Shown here: positions 1 through 8,234 of the stretch, one piece after another
Layout: each line of letters begins with the position of its first letter
Position numbering within the stretch: the first letter of the stretch is position 1
Assembly (NCBI GenBank): GCA_902557735.1
Contig: CACEBC010000016.1
Coordinates: forward strand, 1-44,986
Origin: Porticoccaceae bacterium
GTDB taxonomy: Bacteria > Pseudomonadota > Gammaproteobacteria > Pseudomonadales > Porticoccaceae
DNA length: 44,986 bases
Direction of reading: 5' to 3'
The notes under the pieces: generated by a model
Seen by the model: the letters and a program-made list of their open reading frames with translations, nothing else
Told to the model about the DNA's origin: nothing
The model's database searches: none
Translations under genes and position numbers: made by a program

Positions 1-275
1 GATCCAATACTGATAGATCACCGAGACTTCATTATGCATGAGTACTTCAAACTCCCTCTTGAACTATAGGTCTCGACGTAAAACCATGGATTTAGAACCT
101 TGACATTATTGGAATTGACAACTCTATCTGCAGTGGAGTGAAATTCATGATTCTTGCAGCCGAATTCGGTCCAAAGGAGTTTGAATAATACCGGTGGGTT
201 CATCACTTCGGTTGCCAGTTCGCTTTGGCTTTTAATTTTATATATCCTTTGAGGAAAGTCTTTGGAAGGGCCTAT

Positions 276-764
276 ATGCGTTATTTCTTTTTTTTAGCTT
301 CAATTCTATGGTTTTTTTTAATTGGCTGTGAGCCAGCAGAAAAAAAACAGGAGAGCCTCGCGCTTCAGTCTGATCTTAACCTCGCCGCGGGGAAAGCTTT
401 TTTGACAGAAAATAAGACCAGACCAGATATAATATCCACTGACAGCGGTCTCCAATATCGTATAATTAAGCCTGGAAACGGGCCCGTGCCCTCGGACGAC
501 AGCCTTGTTGAGGTTCACTACGTTGGCCGGTTTATTGACGGACGTGAATTTGATAGTTCAATCAAACGGGGTATGCCAGCCAAGTTCGGCGTCAAGCAAG
601 TTATATTGGGCTGGACAGAGGCGCTAGAAATGATGCCAGAGGGCTCGATTTGGGAACTTTTCATACCGCCAAATTTAGCTTATGGCTCTGCTGGGCAGGG
701 CCCCATAGGCCCCAGTGAAACACTTGTTTTTGAGGTAGAACTTTTAAAGGCTAGCGTTCAGTAA
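276..764 (+). CDS. FKBP-type peptidyl-prolyl cis-trans isomerase, lipoprotein
   Basis: Peptidyl-prolyl isomerase of the Mip/FkpA group, predicted to sit in the periplasm attached to a membrane and to help fold exported proteins. The ATG at 276 starts a hydrophobic signal peptide ending in a lipobox (LIGC), and a purine-rich GGAAGGG lies just upstream; the longer frame from a TTG at 225 would bury the signal peptide. After a short remnant of the FKBP N-terminal helical region (AAGKAFLTENKT) comes one FKBP domain with the typical SGLQY entry, VHYVGRFIDGREFDSS and the IPPNLAYG segment. At about 162 residues it is shorter than Mip proteins of about 230, so the dimerisation region is mostly missing. 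The oxidoreductase frame starts soon after, on the same strand. The family call is firm; the substrate is unknown. Confidence 0.9.
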   Translation: MRYFFFLASILWFFLIGCEPAEKKQESLALQSDLNLAAGKAFLTENKTRPDIISTDSGLQYRIIKPGNGPVPSDDSLVEVHYVGRFIDGREFDSSIKRGMPAKFGVKQVILGWTEALEMMPEGSIWELFIPPNLAYGSAGQGPIGPSETLVFEVELLKASVQ

Positions 765-933
765 TTACTCGATGGGAGATTTCTCCAATCTGGTGATGCT
801 GCGACTTGATCGGGCGTTAGGAGGCCCCTCAAATGGATATTTGTCGATGAGCGCCTCAAGACTGCGTTTTTATGAGCGCTCGCCTGGTCATCAACATCTA
901 TCGGACTCTGACCGCTATCTTTTGAAAAGACCA

Positions 934-2058
934 ATGCCATCGAAAAGGGTGGTGATCATTGGCACAGGCACGGTTGGCCAAGAGCACATGTATGTCGCCC
1001 ATTTGCTCGGCAAGATGGTGGTGCATGGGATTTATGACACCGAGCCGGACAGTATGGATGCTGCTGAGAGACGCTATAGAAGTTTCAGCGAACAGACGCT
1101 GGTGCGCTATAAGAGTTTGGAGGAGGCTTGCAATGATCCTGAAGCTGATGCACTGATTATTTGCACCCCCAATCATACGCATTTCGAGGTCCTGAATATT
1201 GCCATGGAGTCAGGCAAGCCTATCCTTCTAGAAAAGCCCTTAGCGACAACATTAAGTGATGCAGCAGCAATTGTTGAAGCAAGTGAAACATATAGTTCCT
1301 TTATCCAAGTTGGCCTTCAGTATCGTTACAAAGCGCAGTATGTAGAGGCCCTCCATGAGGTGAAAATGCGTTTATCACTCGGAGATATCAAAACGATCAG
1401 CATGAGTGAGTATCGACCGCCTTTCTTAGATAAGGTTAAACAGTGGAACAAATTTAATGAGCAAAGTGGGGGGACTCTTGTCGAAAAGTGTTGCCACTAT
1501 TTCGACTTGATCAATATCATATCGGAATCTACTCCTGTCAGGGTTTATGCCTCAGGAGGTCAGTCGGTCAATTTTCTAGATTTCAAACACAAAGGCCTGG
1601 CAGCGGATATAGATGATCACGCATTTGTAATAGTTGATTACAAGAATGGGCTAAGAGCGAACTTCTCTCTGAATATGTTCTGCCATGATTTTACGGAGGA
1701 AATGGTGATCGTTGGAGATAAGGGGTCGCTTCGGTCAATCGAGAGAGTCAGTGCTGATAATGATGATTCCCCTGAAGCGATCGTCGCTATTGAACTTGGT
1801 GACCCTATTGGCTCCAGGCGAATCGAGGCCTCCTATCCTTGTGAAATTCGCAACAGTGGGCATCAAGGGGCCACTTTCTTTGAACATGTCGCTTTTTTTG
1901 ATCAGTTGACTGGTAAACAAGTGCAATCAGCGACACCGCTGCAGGGGCTTTGGGCGATGATTGTTGCTGCTGCAGCACAAAATTCCATCCTGACTCGACA
2001 AGTTGTGGATATTTCAAGTTTCATGTCTGACAATAATTTATCGAAATATTTGGAATAA
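934..2058 (+). CDS. Gfo/Idh/MocA family NAD(P)-dependent oxidoreductase
   Basis: Predicted cytosolic dehydrogenase acting on a sugar, inositol or related polyol. The N-terminus has the Rossmann nucleotide-binding motif GTGTVGQEH, followed by the family signatures ICTPNHTHFEV and EKPL; the C-terminal half is the usual alpha/beta substrate domain. The frame is open from an ATG at 772 and also has an ATG at 847. I prefer the ATG at 934 because the Rossmann strand then begins a few residues in, as in the family; the ribosome binding site there is weak, so the start is uncertain. The stop is 12 bases from the aldo/keto reductase start, which suggests co-transcription with the two downstream redox enzymes. 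The substrate cannot be read from the sequence. Confidence 0.88.
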   Translation: MPSKRVVIIGTGTVGQEHMYVAHLLGKMVVHGIYDTEPDSMDAAERRYRSFSEQTLVRYKSLEEACNDPEADALIICTPNHTHFEVLNIAMESGKPILLEKPLATTLSDAAAIVEASETYSSFIQVGLQYRYKAQYVEALHEVKMRLSLGDIKTISMSEYRPPFLDKVKQWNKFNEQSGGTLVEKCCHYFDLINIISESTPVRVYASGGQSVNFLDFKHKGLAADIDDHAFVIVDYKNGLRANFSLNMFCHDFTEEMVIVGDKGSLRSIERVSADNDDSPEAIVAIELGDPIGSRRIEASYPCEIRNSGHQGATFFEHVAFFDQLTGKQVQSATPLQGLWAMIVAAAAQNSILTRQVVDISSFMSDNNLSKYLE

Positions 2059-2070
2059 AACGGATTCGTT

Positions 2071-3051
2071 ATGATGCAATTTATGGATGTAGCAGGAGAC
2101 AAGATGCCATCTGTCGGTCTCGGCCTGTGGAAGCTTGAGTGCAATGAGACGGCCGAGAGCGTTTACAATGCTATTAAAATAGGTTATCGGCACATTGACA
2201 GTGCAGCCGATTATGGCAACGAGCACAAAGTTGGTGAAGGAATAGCTAATGCACTTGCTGATGGCCTTTGCGACAGAGAGGATTTATGGATTACATCTAA
2301 ATTATGGAACACATATCATCGAAAAGAACATGTAACCGCAGCCTGTTTAAGATCTTTGTCAGATCTGAAGCTGGATTATTTGAATTTATATCTGGTTCAT
2401 TTTCCAATTGCTTTAAAGTACGTTGATTTCAGTGAGAGTTACCCGCCCGAATGGCTTTATTTGAGCGGCGAATCGGCGCCGCCGGTTATGGAAACTGATG
2501 CGGTGCCTCTTAGTGAGACATGGGGTGCAATGGAATCTTTGGTCGGACTCGAACTGGTTCGTCACATCGGCGTTTGCAATTACAGTAGCGGGCTTCTGCA
2601 CGACCTCATGAGCTACGCAAAAATTAGACCAGCCATGTTGCAGATAGAATCCCATCCTTATTTGACGCAGGAACCCCTGATTCGAACTGCGCGATCTTAC
2701 GGTATTTCTGTAACGGCGTTTTCTCCGCTTGGCTCTCTCTCTTATGAGTCCTTAAATATGGCGACGGCAGAGGATTCTGTGCTGAGGGAATCAGTGGTTA
2801 TAAATGCCGCTCAGAGATTAGGTGTAACGCCTGCTCAGGTAGTTCTGCGATGGGGAATCCAACGAGGCTTGTCTATAATACCCAAGACGTCAAAAATATC
2901 ACGACTTCGTGAAAATTTTTCGCTCGCTGGATTCAGCTTAAAGGAGGACGAAATGAGTGTCATTTCAGCGCTCAATAAAAACCGTCGATTTAACGACCCG
3001 GGCATATTCTGTGAGGAAGCTTTTGGGAGGTTTCATTCAATTTATGACTGA
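2071..3051 (+). CDS. Aldo/keto reductase
   Basis: NAD(P)H-dependent carbonyl reductase of the aldo/keto reductase superfamily, a cytosolic TIM barrel. The catalytic tetrad can be read directly: Asp43 and Tyr48 in HIDSAADYGNE, Lys77 in ITSKLWN and His110 in YLVHFP. The C-terminal cofactor signature IPKTSKISRLREN is present, and the length (326 residues) resembles eukaryotic-type xylose and aldose reductases, including the long loop after His110. Two adjacent ATGs (2071 and 2074) make the exact start ambiguous by one codon. It lies 12 bases after the Gfo/Idh oxidoreductase and 31 bases before the dioxygenase, so the three probably form one operon. The substrate is unknown; a sugar or polyol derivative would fit the neighbour but is inference. 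Confidence 0.92.
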   Translation: MMQFMDVAGDKMPSVGLGLWKLECNETAESVYNAIKIGYRHIDSAADYGNEHKVGEGIANALADGLCDREDLWITSKLWNTYHRKEHVTAACLRSLSDLKLDYLNLYLVHFPIALKYVDFSESYPPEWLYLSGESAPPVMETDAVPLSETWGAMESLVGLELVRHIGVCNYSSGLLHDLMSYAKIRPAMLQIESHPYLTQEPLIRTARSYGISVTAFSPLGSLSYESLNMATAEDSVLRESVVINAAQRLGVTPAQVVLRWGIQRGLSIIPKTSKISRLRENFSLAGFSLKEDEMSVISALNKNRRFNDPGIFCEEAFGRFHSIYD

Positions 3052-3082
3052 TTAAACAGAAAGCCAACGGATTAACATCCTT

Positions 3083-4045
3083 ATGCGAGAGATCAAAATT
3101 GATTATCAACAAAACCACCTCGATAGCCCATTCCCGCTTGTTTATGAGATGGATGACCAAGATAAGATACTTGCCTTGGAAGGCTTGGTTGGGCAAAACA
3201 AGCATCAGATAGCACGTGATTTGAACGCCATCGGAGCTATCGTATTTAGGGGATTGGATATCGCGAATCATGATGACTTTGACAGATTCGTTAGGGCATT
3301 TTCATGGCCGAGTTTTACATATAATGAATCACTGTCCAACGCGGTGAGGCGCAATCGCACCGATCTGGTTTTTACGGCCAATGAGGCTCCGTCATCGGTA
3401 TCAATTTTTTTGCATCATGAAATGGCTCAAACGCCTATCTATCCTTCCAAGCTATTTTTTTTCTGTGAGCGCTCATCCGAAGTTGGTGGCGCTACCCCTC
3501 TTTGTCGTTCCGATATACTCTTAACTCATCTTCAGCGACAGATACCCAAATTCATAGAGGCTTGTGAAGAAAAAGGCGTTAGATATTCTCAGATTATGCC
3601 CTCAGAAGACAATTTGCGATCAGGACAAGGCCGCAGTTGGCGCAATACATTGAATGTCAATAATGTCGGGGACGCCGAAGCGAAACTGAGACGATTGGAT
3701 TATAGGTGGCAGTGGCAGTCTGATGGGGCCCTCGCCGTTACTACGCCTGTTTTGCCAGCTGTAAAGTTTTCAACGGACGGCCGGAGAGTATTTTTTAATC
3801 AGCTGATTGCAGCTTTTAGAGGGTGGCAGACTAATCGGGCTTTGGACAGGAAATCCATTTGCTTCGGCGATGATTCGATTATCAGCGATGATGATATGAC
3901 CGTCGTTTCGGAGATCGCAGATGAGTTAACTTTCGATATTCCATGGCGGGCGGGTGACGTTGCATTACTGGATAATCTTCTTGTGATGCATGGCCGGCAT
4001 CCATTTAGGGGCGATCGCAGCATCCTTGCCTCACTGGTTGCTTAA
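3083..4045 (+). CDS. TauD/TfdA-like Fe(II)/2-oxoglutarate dioxygenase
   Basis: Predicted non-haem iron oxygenase that couples 2-oxoglutarate decarboxylation to hydroxylation or cleavage of a small molecule. The facial triad is visible as His111 and Glu113 (HHEMAQ, the HxE form) and distal His303 (VMHGRHPF); Arg309 and Arg312 are candidates for binding the 2-oxoglutarate carboxylate. The GGATPL segment after the metal motif is typical of the SyrP/clavaminate-synthase-like branch, which uses HxE where taurine dioxygenase has HxD. At 320 residues the length is normal. It is the third gene of the compact redox cluster, followed by a transporter after about 200 bases. The substrate is unknown; the SyrP-like branch includes hydroxylases of amino acids and natural products. 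Confidence 0.85.
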   Translation: MREIKIDYQQNHLDSPFPLVYEMDDQDKILALEGLVGQNKHQIARDLNAIGAIVFRGLDIANHDDFDRFVRAFSWPSFTYNESLSNAVRRNRTDLVFTANEAPSSVSIFLHHEMAQTPIYPSKLFFFCERSSEVGGATPLCRSDILLTHLQRQIPKFIEACEEKGVRYSQIMPSEDNLRSGQGRSWRNTLNVNNVGDAEAKLRRLDYRWQWQSDGALAVTTPVLPAVKFSTDGRRVFFNQLIAAFRGWQTNRALDRKSICFGDDSIISDDDMTVVSEIADELTFDIPWRAGDVALLDNLLVMHGRHPFRGDRSILASLVA

Positions 4046-4113
4046 ATAGCGATGTCAATGGATACTGTTTCACGCGCAAACGACGCCGCGACAGCCCAAC
4101 ATAAACTAATCAG

Positions 4114-4143
4114 TTGACAAATCGCAGTAAATAGCCAGCTAAT
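4114..4143 (+). promoter_or_regulatory. Possible sigma70-type promoter upstream of the MFS transporter
   Basis: A perfect TTGACA at 4114-4119 is followed after 18 bases by GCTAAT at 4138-4143, a four-of-six match to the -10 consensus. It lies in the 202-base spacer between the dioxygenase and the transporter, about 105 bases before the ATG, so the transporter may have its own promoter. Seen by eye only; the -10 is weak. Confidence 0.3.
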
Positions 4144-4247
4144 GCCCTTGGACTCGGATTTATTTGTCTACCGAAATTTAAATGAGGCTGATGCATTATT
4201 ACAAGCGCTAGTAACTTTGAAAATAAAAAATTCAATTGGGAACACAA

Positions 4248-5585
4248 ATGACGCGTAAAGCCTCTGACAGCAGACATTACCGATCCCTGGCGCTAATGCT
4301 CCTTACCTTAGTTTATGGTTTCAATTTTATTGACCGGCAAATCGTTGGAATTTTAGCTCCCTTTATTCAAGCGGACTTGGAACTGACAAACACTCAGCTT
4401 GGATTGCTTATAGGGCTTGCTTTCGCCACATTCTACACATTTGTTGCTATTCCGATAGCGTGGTTAGCTGATCGATATAATCGGGTCAATATACTCTCAA
4501 TGGCACTTGCTACTTGGAGCGCGTTTACTGCCCTAACAGGCTTGGCAAGCAACTTTATGCAGATCGGTCTAGCGAGGATGGGAGTCGGCATTGGTGAAGC
4601 GGGGGGAAGCCCACCATCGCATTCAATAATATCTGATCTTTATCCAAAGGAGGAGCGCGCCGGAGCGTTGGGTATCTATGCTTTGGGAATTCCTTTTGGA
4701 ATTATGGCCGCTTATTTTGCGACGGCATGGTTAATGGGTGCCACAGGAGAGACAGTTAATTGGCGGCGTATATTTATCGTACTTGGGGTGGTTGGTGTTG
4801 GTCTTGCGGTGATTGTTCGCCTTGTGTTAAAAGAGCCGGCAAGGGGGGCAATGGAGCTTGAAAATTACGATCAGCTTATCAAACCTTCTTTCAACGAATC
4901 ACTAAAAACACTTCTACAAATTCCCACTTGGTGGTGCATGTGTCTTGGTATTGCCTTTGGTTCTTTCGTATCTTACTCGTTTGCTGCATTTCAAACTAAG
5001 TATTTAGTGCTGCTCGATGCTAATTTTAATTTCCAAACCTTGGTTATACTGCTAGGCATCATCAATGGCACCACCTACGCTGGGGGTGCTTATTTTGGGG
5101 CAAAATTTGCTGATTATTGGAGCGGGAATGATATTCGCGCATATGGCTGGTTGCCTGCCATTGCGATTACGTTAAATCTGCCAATTGGTATTTTTAGCTT
5201 TTGGGTTCCAACAATATGGTCTCATCTCCTACTTACGACAGCTTTTTTGATGTTTCTTGGGATCTATTTGGGTCCCAGTTTTGCAATTGCTCAAACGTTA
5301 GCACCAATTAATATGCGAGCGATGTCTACTGCTTTATTCTTTTTTATTCTGAATATGATTGCATTAGGTGGCGGCCCCACTTTCTCTGGTTGGCTTATGG
5401 ATGTATTCAAATGGAGAGGCTATGCTGAACTTGAATCCATTCGCTATGCCATGACTCTTACATGTTGCTGGTTTGTGCCATCAATTATTTGTTTTCTCCA
5501 AGTATCTCGAACTGTGAGAAATGATTGGGACCTTGCCGAGAGGCGGAACCTAGAATTGGATGGTGCACAAAATCGTCTTGGCTGA
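4248..5585 (+). CDS. MFS transporter, spinster-like family
   Basis: Twelve-helix major facilitator in the inner membrane. The first helix carries the segment FIDRQIVGILAPFIQADL followed by TQLGLL, characteristic of the bacterial spinster-like group, and ADRYNRVNIL is the loop 2-3 signature. Hydrophobic segments continue to about residue 420 with a polar C-terminal tail. I use the ATG at 4248; a TTG at 4236 would add four residues. Members of this group are common in marine and xenobiotic-degrading proteobacteria and often lie next to catabolic genes, but few have known substrates. Here it follows the Gfo/Idh, aldo/keto reductase and dioxygenase cluster, so transport of that pathway's substrate or product is a reasonable guess. 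Confidence 0.9.
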   Translation: MTRKASDSRHYRSLALMLLTLVYGFNFIDRQIVGILAPFIQADLELTNTQLGLLIGLAFATFYTFVAIPIAWLADRYNRVNILSMALATWSAFTALTGLASNFMQIGLARMGVGIGEAGGSPPSHSIISDLYPKEERAGALGIYALGIPFGIMAAYFATAWLMGATGETVNWRRIFIVLGVVGVGLAVIVRLVLKEPARGAMELENYDQLIKPSFNESLKTLLQIPTWWCMCLGIAFGSFVSYSFAAFQTKYLVLLDANFNFQTLVILLGIINGTTYAGGAYFGAKFADYWSGNDIRAYGWLPAIAITLNLPIGIFSFWVPTIWSHLLLTTAFLMFLGIYLGPSFAIAQTLAPINMRAMSTALFFFILNMIALGGGPTFSGWLMDVFKWRGYAELESIRYAMTLTCCWFVPSIICFLQVSRTVRNDWDLAERRNLELDGAQNRLG

Positions 5586-5729
5586 GGTAATCTTCTGGCA
5601 TCCCCACCTTGGTTAGTGACACAAAATTTTTTTACCGTTCTGTTCCGGAAATTTCGGGAGCGAAGGTCAGTAATCGCTTTGATCTTTCCTCGACCAAGTG
5701 CATGTGATCGGTCACTTGAGGAGCCTGAC

Positions 5730-6020
5730 ATGAACCTAGTCCGAAAGCCGGCGAATTTGAAAAAGGCGACCCACAGCGAGCAAGAGAAACTCTGGAATGC
5801 AAGGTCTGACGCGGACTATATCAGCGTTGTTAATAATTTCAAGAGAGTGGCAGAACCATTTCCCGACACAGCACGAAGAGCCCTGAATGCCATGTCTGGT
5901 GACCGCATAACAGACGTAGTTTGTGGTTATGGACCGACCAGTTTGTTCGTCGTTCGGGCCGGCGCAAAGATTGCAGGGATCGATATCTCTGAAAAATTAT
6001 CGCCCCGTCAAAAAAATTGA
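5730..6020 (+). pseudogene. Truncated class I SAM-dependent methyltransferase
   Basis: A strong ribosome binding site (GAGGAG at 5718-5723) precedes the ATG at 5730, and the 96-residue product reads as the N-terminus of a class I methyltransferase. It has an LWNARSDADYIS entry, the conserved PFPDTARRALNA helix and motif I as DVVCGYGP followed by AGIDIS. Motif I is degenerate, since the usual DxGCG is DVVCG. The frame stops right after beta strand 2, so about two thirds of the expected 250-290 residues, including the rest of the SAM site, is missing. I see no continuation in the following 200 bases. It most likely is a deletion remnant between the MFS gene and the formate dehydrogenase operon. 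Confidence 0.65.
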
Positions 6021-6125
6021 CTAGTTTTACAAATCGTTCATTTCTGTGGTTAAAGACATTTCAATTGACTTCAAGAGGCTCAAAGAATCTGCCAATATGC
6101 TAAAAGCGAGTCTATAATAGAAAAG

Positions 6126-6173
6126 GTGCGGTCGTTTAGAGGAAGGTTTTTATTAATTTATATGCTGTATAAT
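6126..6173 (+). promoter_or_regulatory. Candidate promoter region of the fds operon with a GTGCGGTC motif
   Basis: A perfect -10 hexamer TATAAT is at 6168-6173, 58 bases before the fdsG start; no good -35 is visible at 16-18 bases, which would suit an activator-dependent promoter. GTGCGGTC occurs at 6126-6133, and the same octamer is found in the spacers before the crotonase-fold gene (12297) and the TauE gene (17299). The regulatory role is inference. Confidence 0.35.
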
Positions 6174-6230
6174 GAAGGGGTTATAGACAACTCCTTCGGG
6201 ATATTACGAACTTAAATTGGGGTTTATCAA

Positions 6231-6707
6231 TTGGATCTCATCGCATCGAAACAAATACATGTGCAAACGTTGATAGATCATTATAAGCACTTGCCGGGGG
6301 GCTTATTGCCGTTGCTGCATGCGGTTCAAAATTGTTTTGGATATATACCTGCCAGTGCCATTGCTGACATTGCGGTCGGCCTAAACCTCTCCAAAGCAGA
6401 AGTGCATGGAGTGATTAGCTTTTATCACGATTTTAAAACAAAGCCAGTTGGTCATCACATGGTGCAAATTTGTCGGGCAGAGGCTTGTCAGTCAATGGGT
6501 TCGCGCGAGTTAGAAGAGCATGTAAAGACTTCTTTGGGTATCGGTTATGGTGAGACTACTCCTGACGGGTTTATCACTTTAGAGCCGGTTTATTGTCTTG
6601 GTAATTGTGCCAGTTCTCCCTCAGTTCGCATTGATGATGACGTGTATGCTCGAGTTGATAAGAAGCGGTTTGATTCGCTTATTGCAGGTCTAGGGGGCTC
6701 GTTATGA
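6231..6707 (+). CDS. fdsG: NAD-dependent formate dehydrogenase gamma subunit (NuoE-like)
   Basis: Small electron-transfer subunit of the soluble molybdenum formate dehydrogenase, homologous to NuoE of complex I. It carries one [2Fe-2S] cluster whose four ligands are visible: Cys81 and Cys86 (CRAEACQS) and Cys122 and Cys126 (CLGNC). The start is a TTG at 6231; no in-frame ATG precedes the conserved N-terminal region and GGGG lies nine bases upstream, so a rare start codon is likely. The length (158 residues) is normal. The stop overlaps the fdsB start by four bases (ATGA), which indicates translational coupling. It is the first gene of an fdsGBACD operon. Confidence 0.93.
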   Translation: MDLIASKQIHVQTLIDHYKHLPGGLLPLLHAVQNCFGYIPASAIADIAVGLNLSKAEVHGVISFYHDFKTKPVGHHMVQICRAEACQSMGSRELEEHVKTSLGIGYGETTPDGFITLEPVYCLGNCASSPSVRIDDDVYARVDKKRFDSLIAGLGGSL

Positions 6708-8233
6708 CGCGAAGAGATTATTCTGAAGCTATCTTTTACCTCCCCAGAGACACCACAGCTAAGGCTCTGGGTGCCGAGGCAGTGGAAAAAAAGTTAATCG
6801 CTAACGGCATTAAGCCAATTCGCAATGGCTCGCGAGGTATGTTTTGGCTGGAGCCTCTGCTGGAAGTGGCTGTCGCTAATCAACGCATTGCGTTTGGGCC
6901 ACTTTTGCCAGAGGACGTCGCTGGTCTTTTAGAGTCTCTGAGACAGGATATTGCCGAAGCGCACCCGCTGTATCAGGGGCCGGTGGACAAAATTGAGTAC
7001 CTCGCCAATCAGCAGCGTCTTACCTTTGCCAGAGCCGGCCAAGGTGATCCACTTTGCCTCGAAAACTATCAGTCTCTTGGCGGATTCAATGGCCTCCGCA
7101 ATGCTATCGAGATGAGTGGCCAAGATATAGTTGATCAAATTAAAAAGTCAGGTTTGAGAGGACGTGGCGGTGCAGCTTTTCCAACGGGGATAAAATGGCA
7201 GACAGTTCTCGATCAGCCGGAACAACAAAAATACATCGTTTGCAATGCCGATGAAGGCGATTCTGGAACCTTTGCAGACCGCTTGCTGATGGAAGCTGAT
7301 CCATACCAATTGATCGAGGGTATGACTATCGCGGGAAGAGCAGTCGGCGCTACTCAGGGTTACATTTACCTCAGATCAGAATACCCATCGGCATTAGAAG
7401 TGCTGAATATCGCGATTGAACGATCAAATGTCGCTGGTTTTCTTGGTGACGACATTTGCGGGTCGGGACAGACTTTTCATTTAGAGGTGCGACTTGGCGC
7501 GGGAGCTTACATATGTGGAGAAGAAACTTCTTTGCTTGAAAGCCTGGAGGGCAAGCGTGGGATGGTGCGTTACAAACCACCGTTACCAGCTATCGAGGGA
7601 TTGTTCGGTATGCCCACGGCTGTAAATAATGTGCTTACTTTGGGCGCGGTGTCAACTGTCCTAGATCGCGGTCCTGATTATTACAAAGATTTTGGTATGG
7701 GTCGGTCGAGAGGCACCCTCGTCCTGCAATTAGCAGGAAATGTTAAAAGAGGAGGTCTTATAGAGATCCCTTTTGGTATCACCTTGCGACAGTTGTTGCA
7801 GGATTTCGGTCAGGGTACGCACAGCGGAAGGCCGGCCAAAGCAATTCAAGTCGGGGGGCCGTTGGGTGCTTTCCTGCCTGACTCCCAGTGGGACACCGCG
7901 CTTGATTACGAGGCTTTTGCGAGCATTGGCGCAATGGTGGGTCACGGTGGCGTTGTAGTATTCGATGACACCGCGGATATGGCAGCCCAGGCGAGATTTG
8001 CCATGGAATTTTGTGTGGTAGAGTCTTGTGGCAAGTGCACACCATGTCGAATCGGCTCTGTTCGCGGCATGGAGGTTATTGATCGCATAATTGCAAAGGA
8101 CGACAGAGAGGAAAATATGATTCTTCTGAATGACCTATGCGATACCATGGAGCATGGATCACTTTGCGCCATGGGTGGAATGACGCCATTTCCGGTGCGT
8201 AGCGCAATCAATTATTTCAGTGGAGAATTTTAA
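6704..8233 (+). CDS. fdsB: NAD-dependent formate dehydrogenase beta subunit (NuoF-like)
   Basis: Flavin subunit that passes electrons from formate oxidation to NAD+. Homologous to NuoF with a short N-terminal thioredoxin-like part fused on, as in FdsB proteins. The glycine-rich nucleotide and FMN segments are GLRGRGGAAFPTGIKW near residues 150-165 and GAGAYICGEETSLL near 265-278. The [4Fe-4S] cluster ligands are Cys442, Cys445 and Cys448 (ESCGKCTPC) and Cys488 (SLCAMGG). At 509 residues the length matches the family. The gene overlaps fdsG by four bases and its stop is one base before the fdsA ATG, so the operon is tightly coupled. Confidence 0.95.
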   Translation: MTRRDYSEAIFYLPRDTTAKALGAEAVEKKLIANGIKPIRNGSRGMFWLEPLLEVAVANQRIAFGPLLPEDVAGLLESLRQDIAEAHPLYQGPVDKIEYLANQQRLTFARAGQGDPLCLENYQSLGGFNGLRNAIEMSGQDIVDQIKKSGLRGRGGAAFPTGIKWQTVLDQPEQQKYIVCNADEGDSGTFADRLLMEADPYQLIEGMTIAGRAVGATQGYIYLRSEYPSALEVLNIAIERSNVAGFLGDDICGSGQTFHLEVRLGAGAYICGEETSLLESLEGKRGMVRYKPPLPAIEGLFGMPTAVNNVLTLGAVSTVLDRGPDYYKDFGMGRSRGTLVLQLAGNVKRGGLIEIPFGITLRQLLQDFGQGTHSGRPAKAIQVGGPLGAFLPDSQWDTALDYEAFASIGAMVGHGGVVVFDDTADMAAQARFAMEFCVVESCGKCTPCRIGSVRGMEVIDRIIAKDDREENMILLNDLCDTMEHGSLCAMGGMTPFPVRSAINYFSGEF

Positions 8234-8234
8234 T

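Noticed and set aside
1-69. Open frame from the window edge ending in a TAG at 67-69, possible C-terminus of an upstream gene
   Set aside because: Only 22 codons, no recognisable motif, and a stretch this short is often open by chance.
100-130. Two TTGACA hexamers (100-105 and 115-120) as a promoter for the FKBP gene
   Set aside because: No acceptable -10 hexamer lies at 16-18 bases from either copy.
8220-8234. Earlier start for fdsA at 8220
   Set aside because: It would overlap fdsB and lacks a ribosome binding site, whereas the ATG at 8235 has GGAG upstream.
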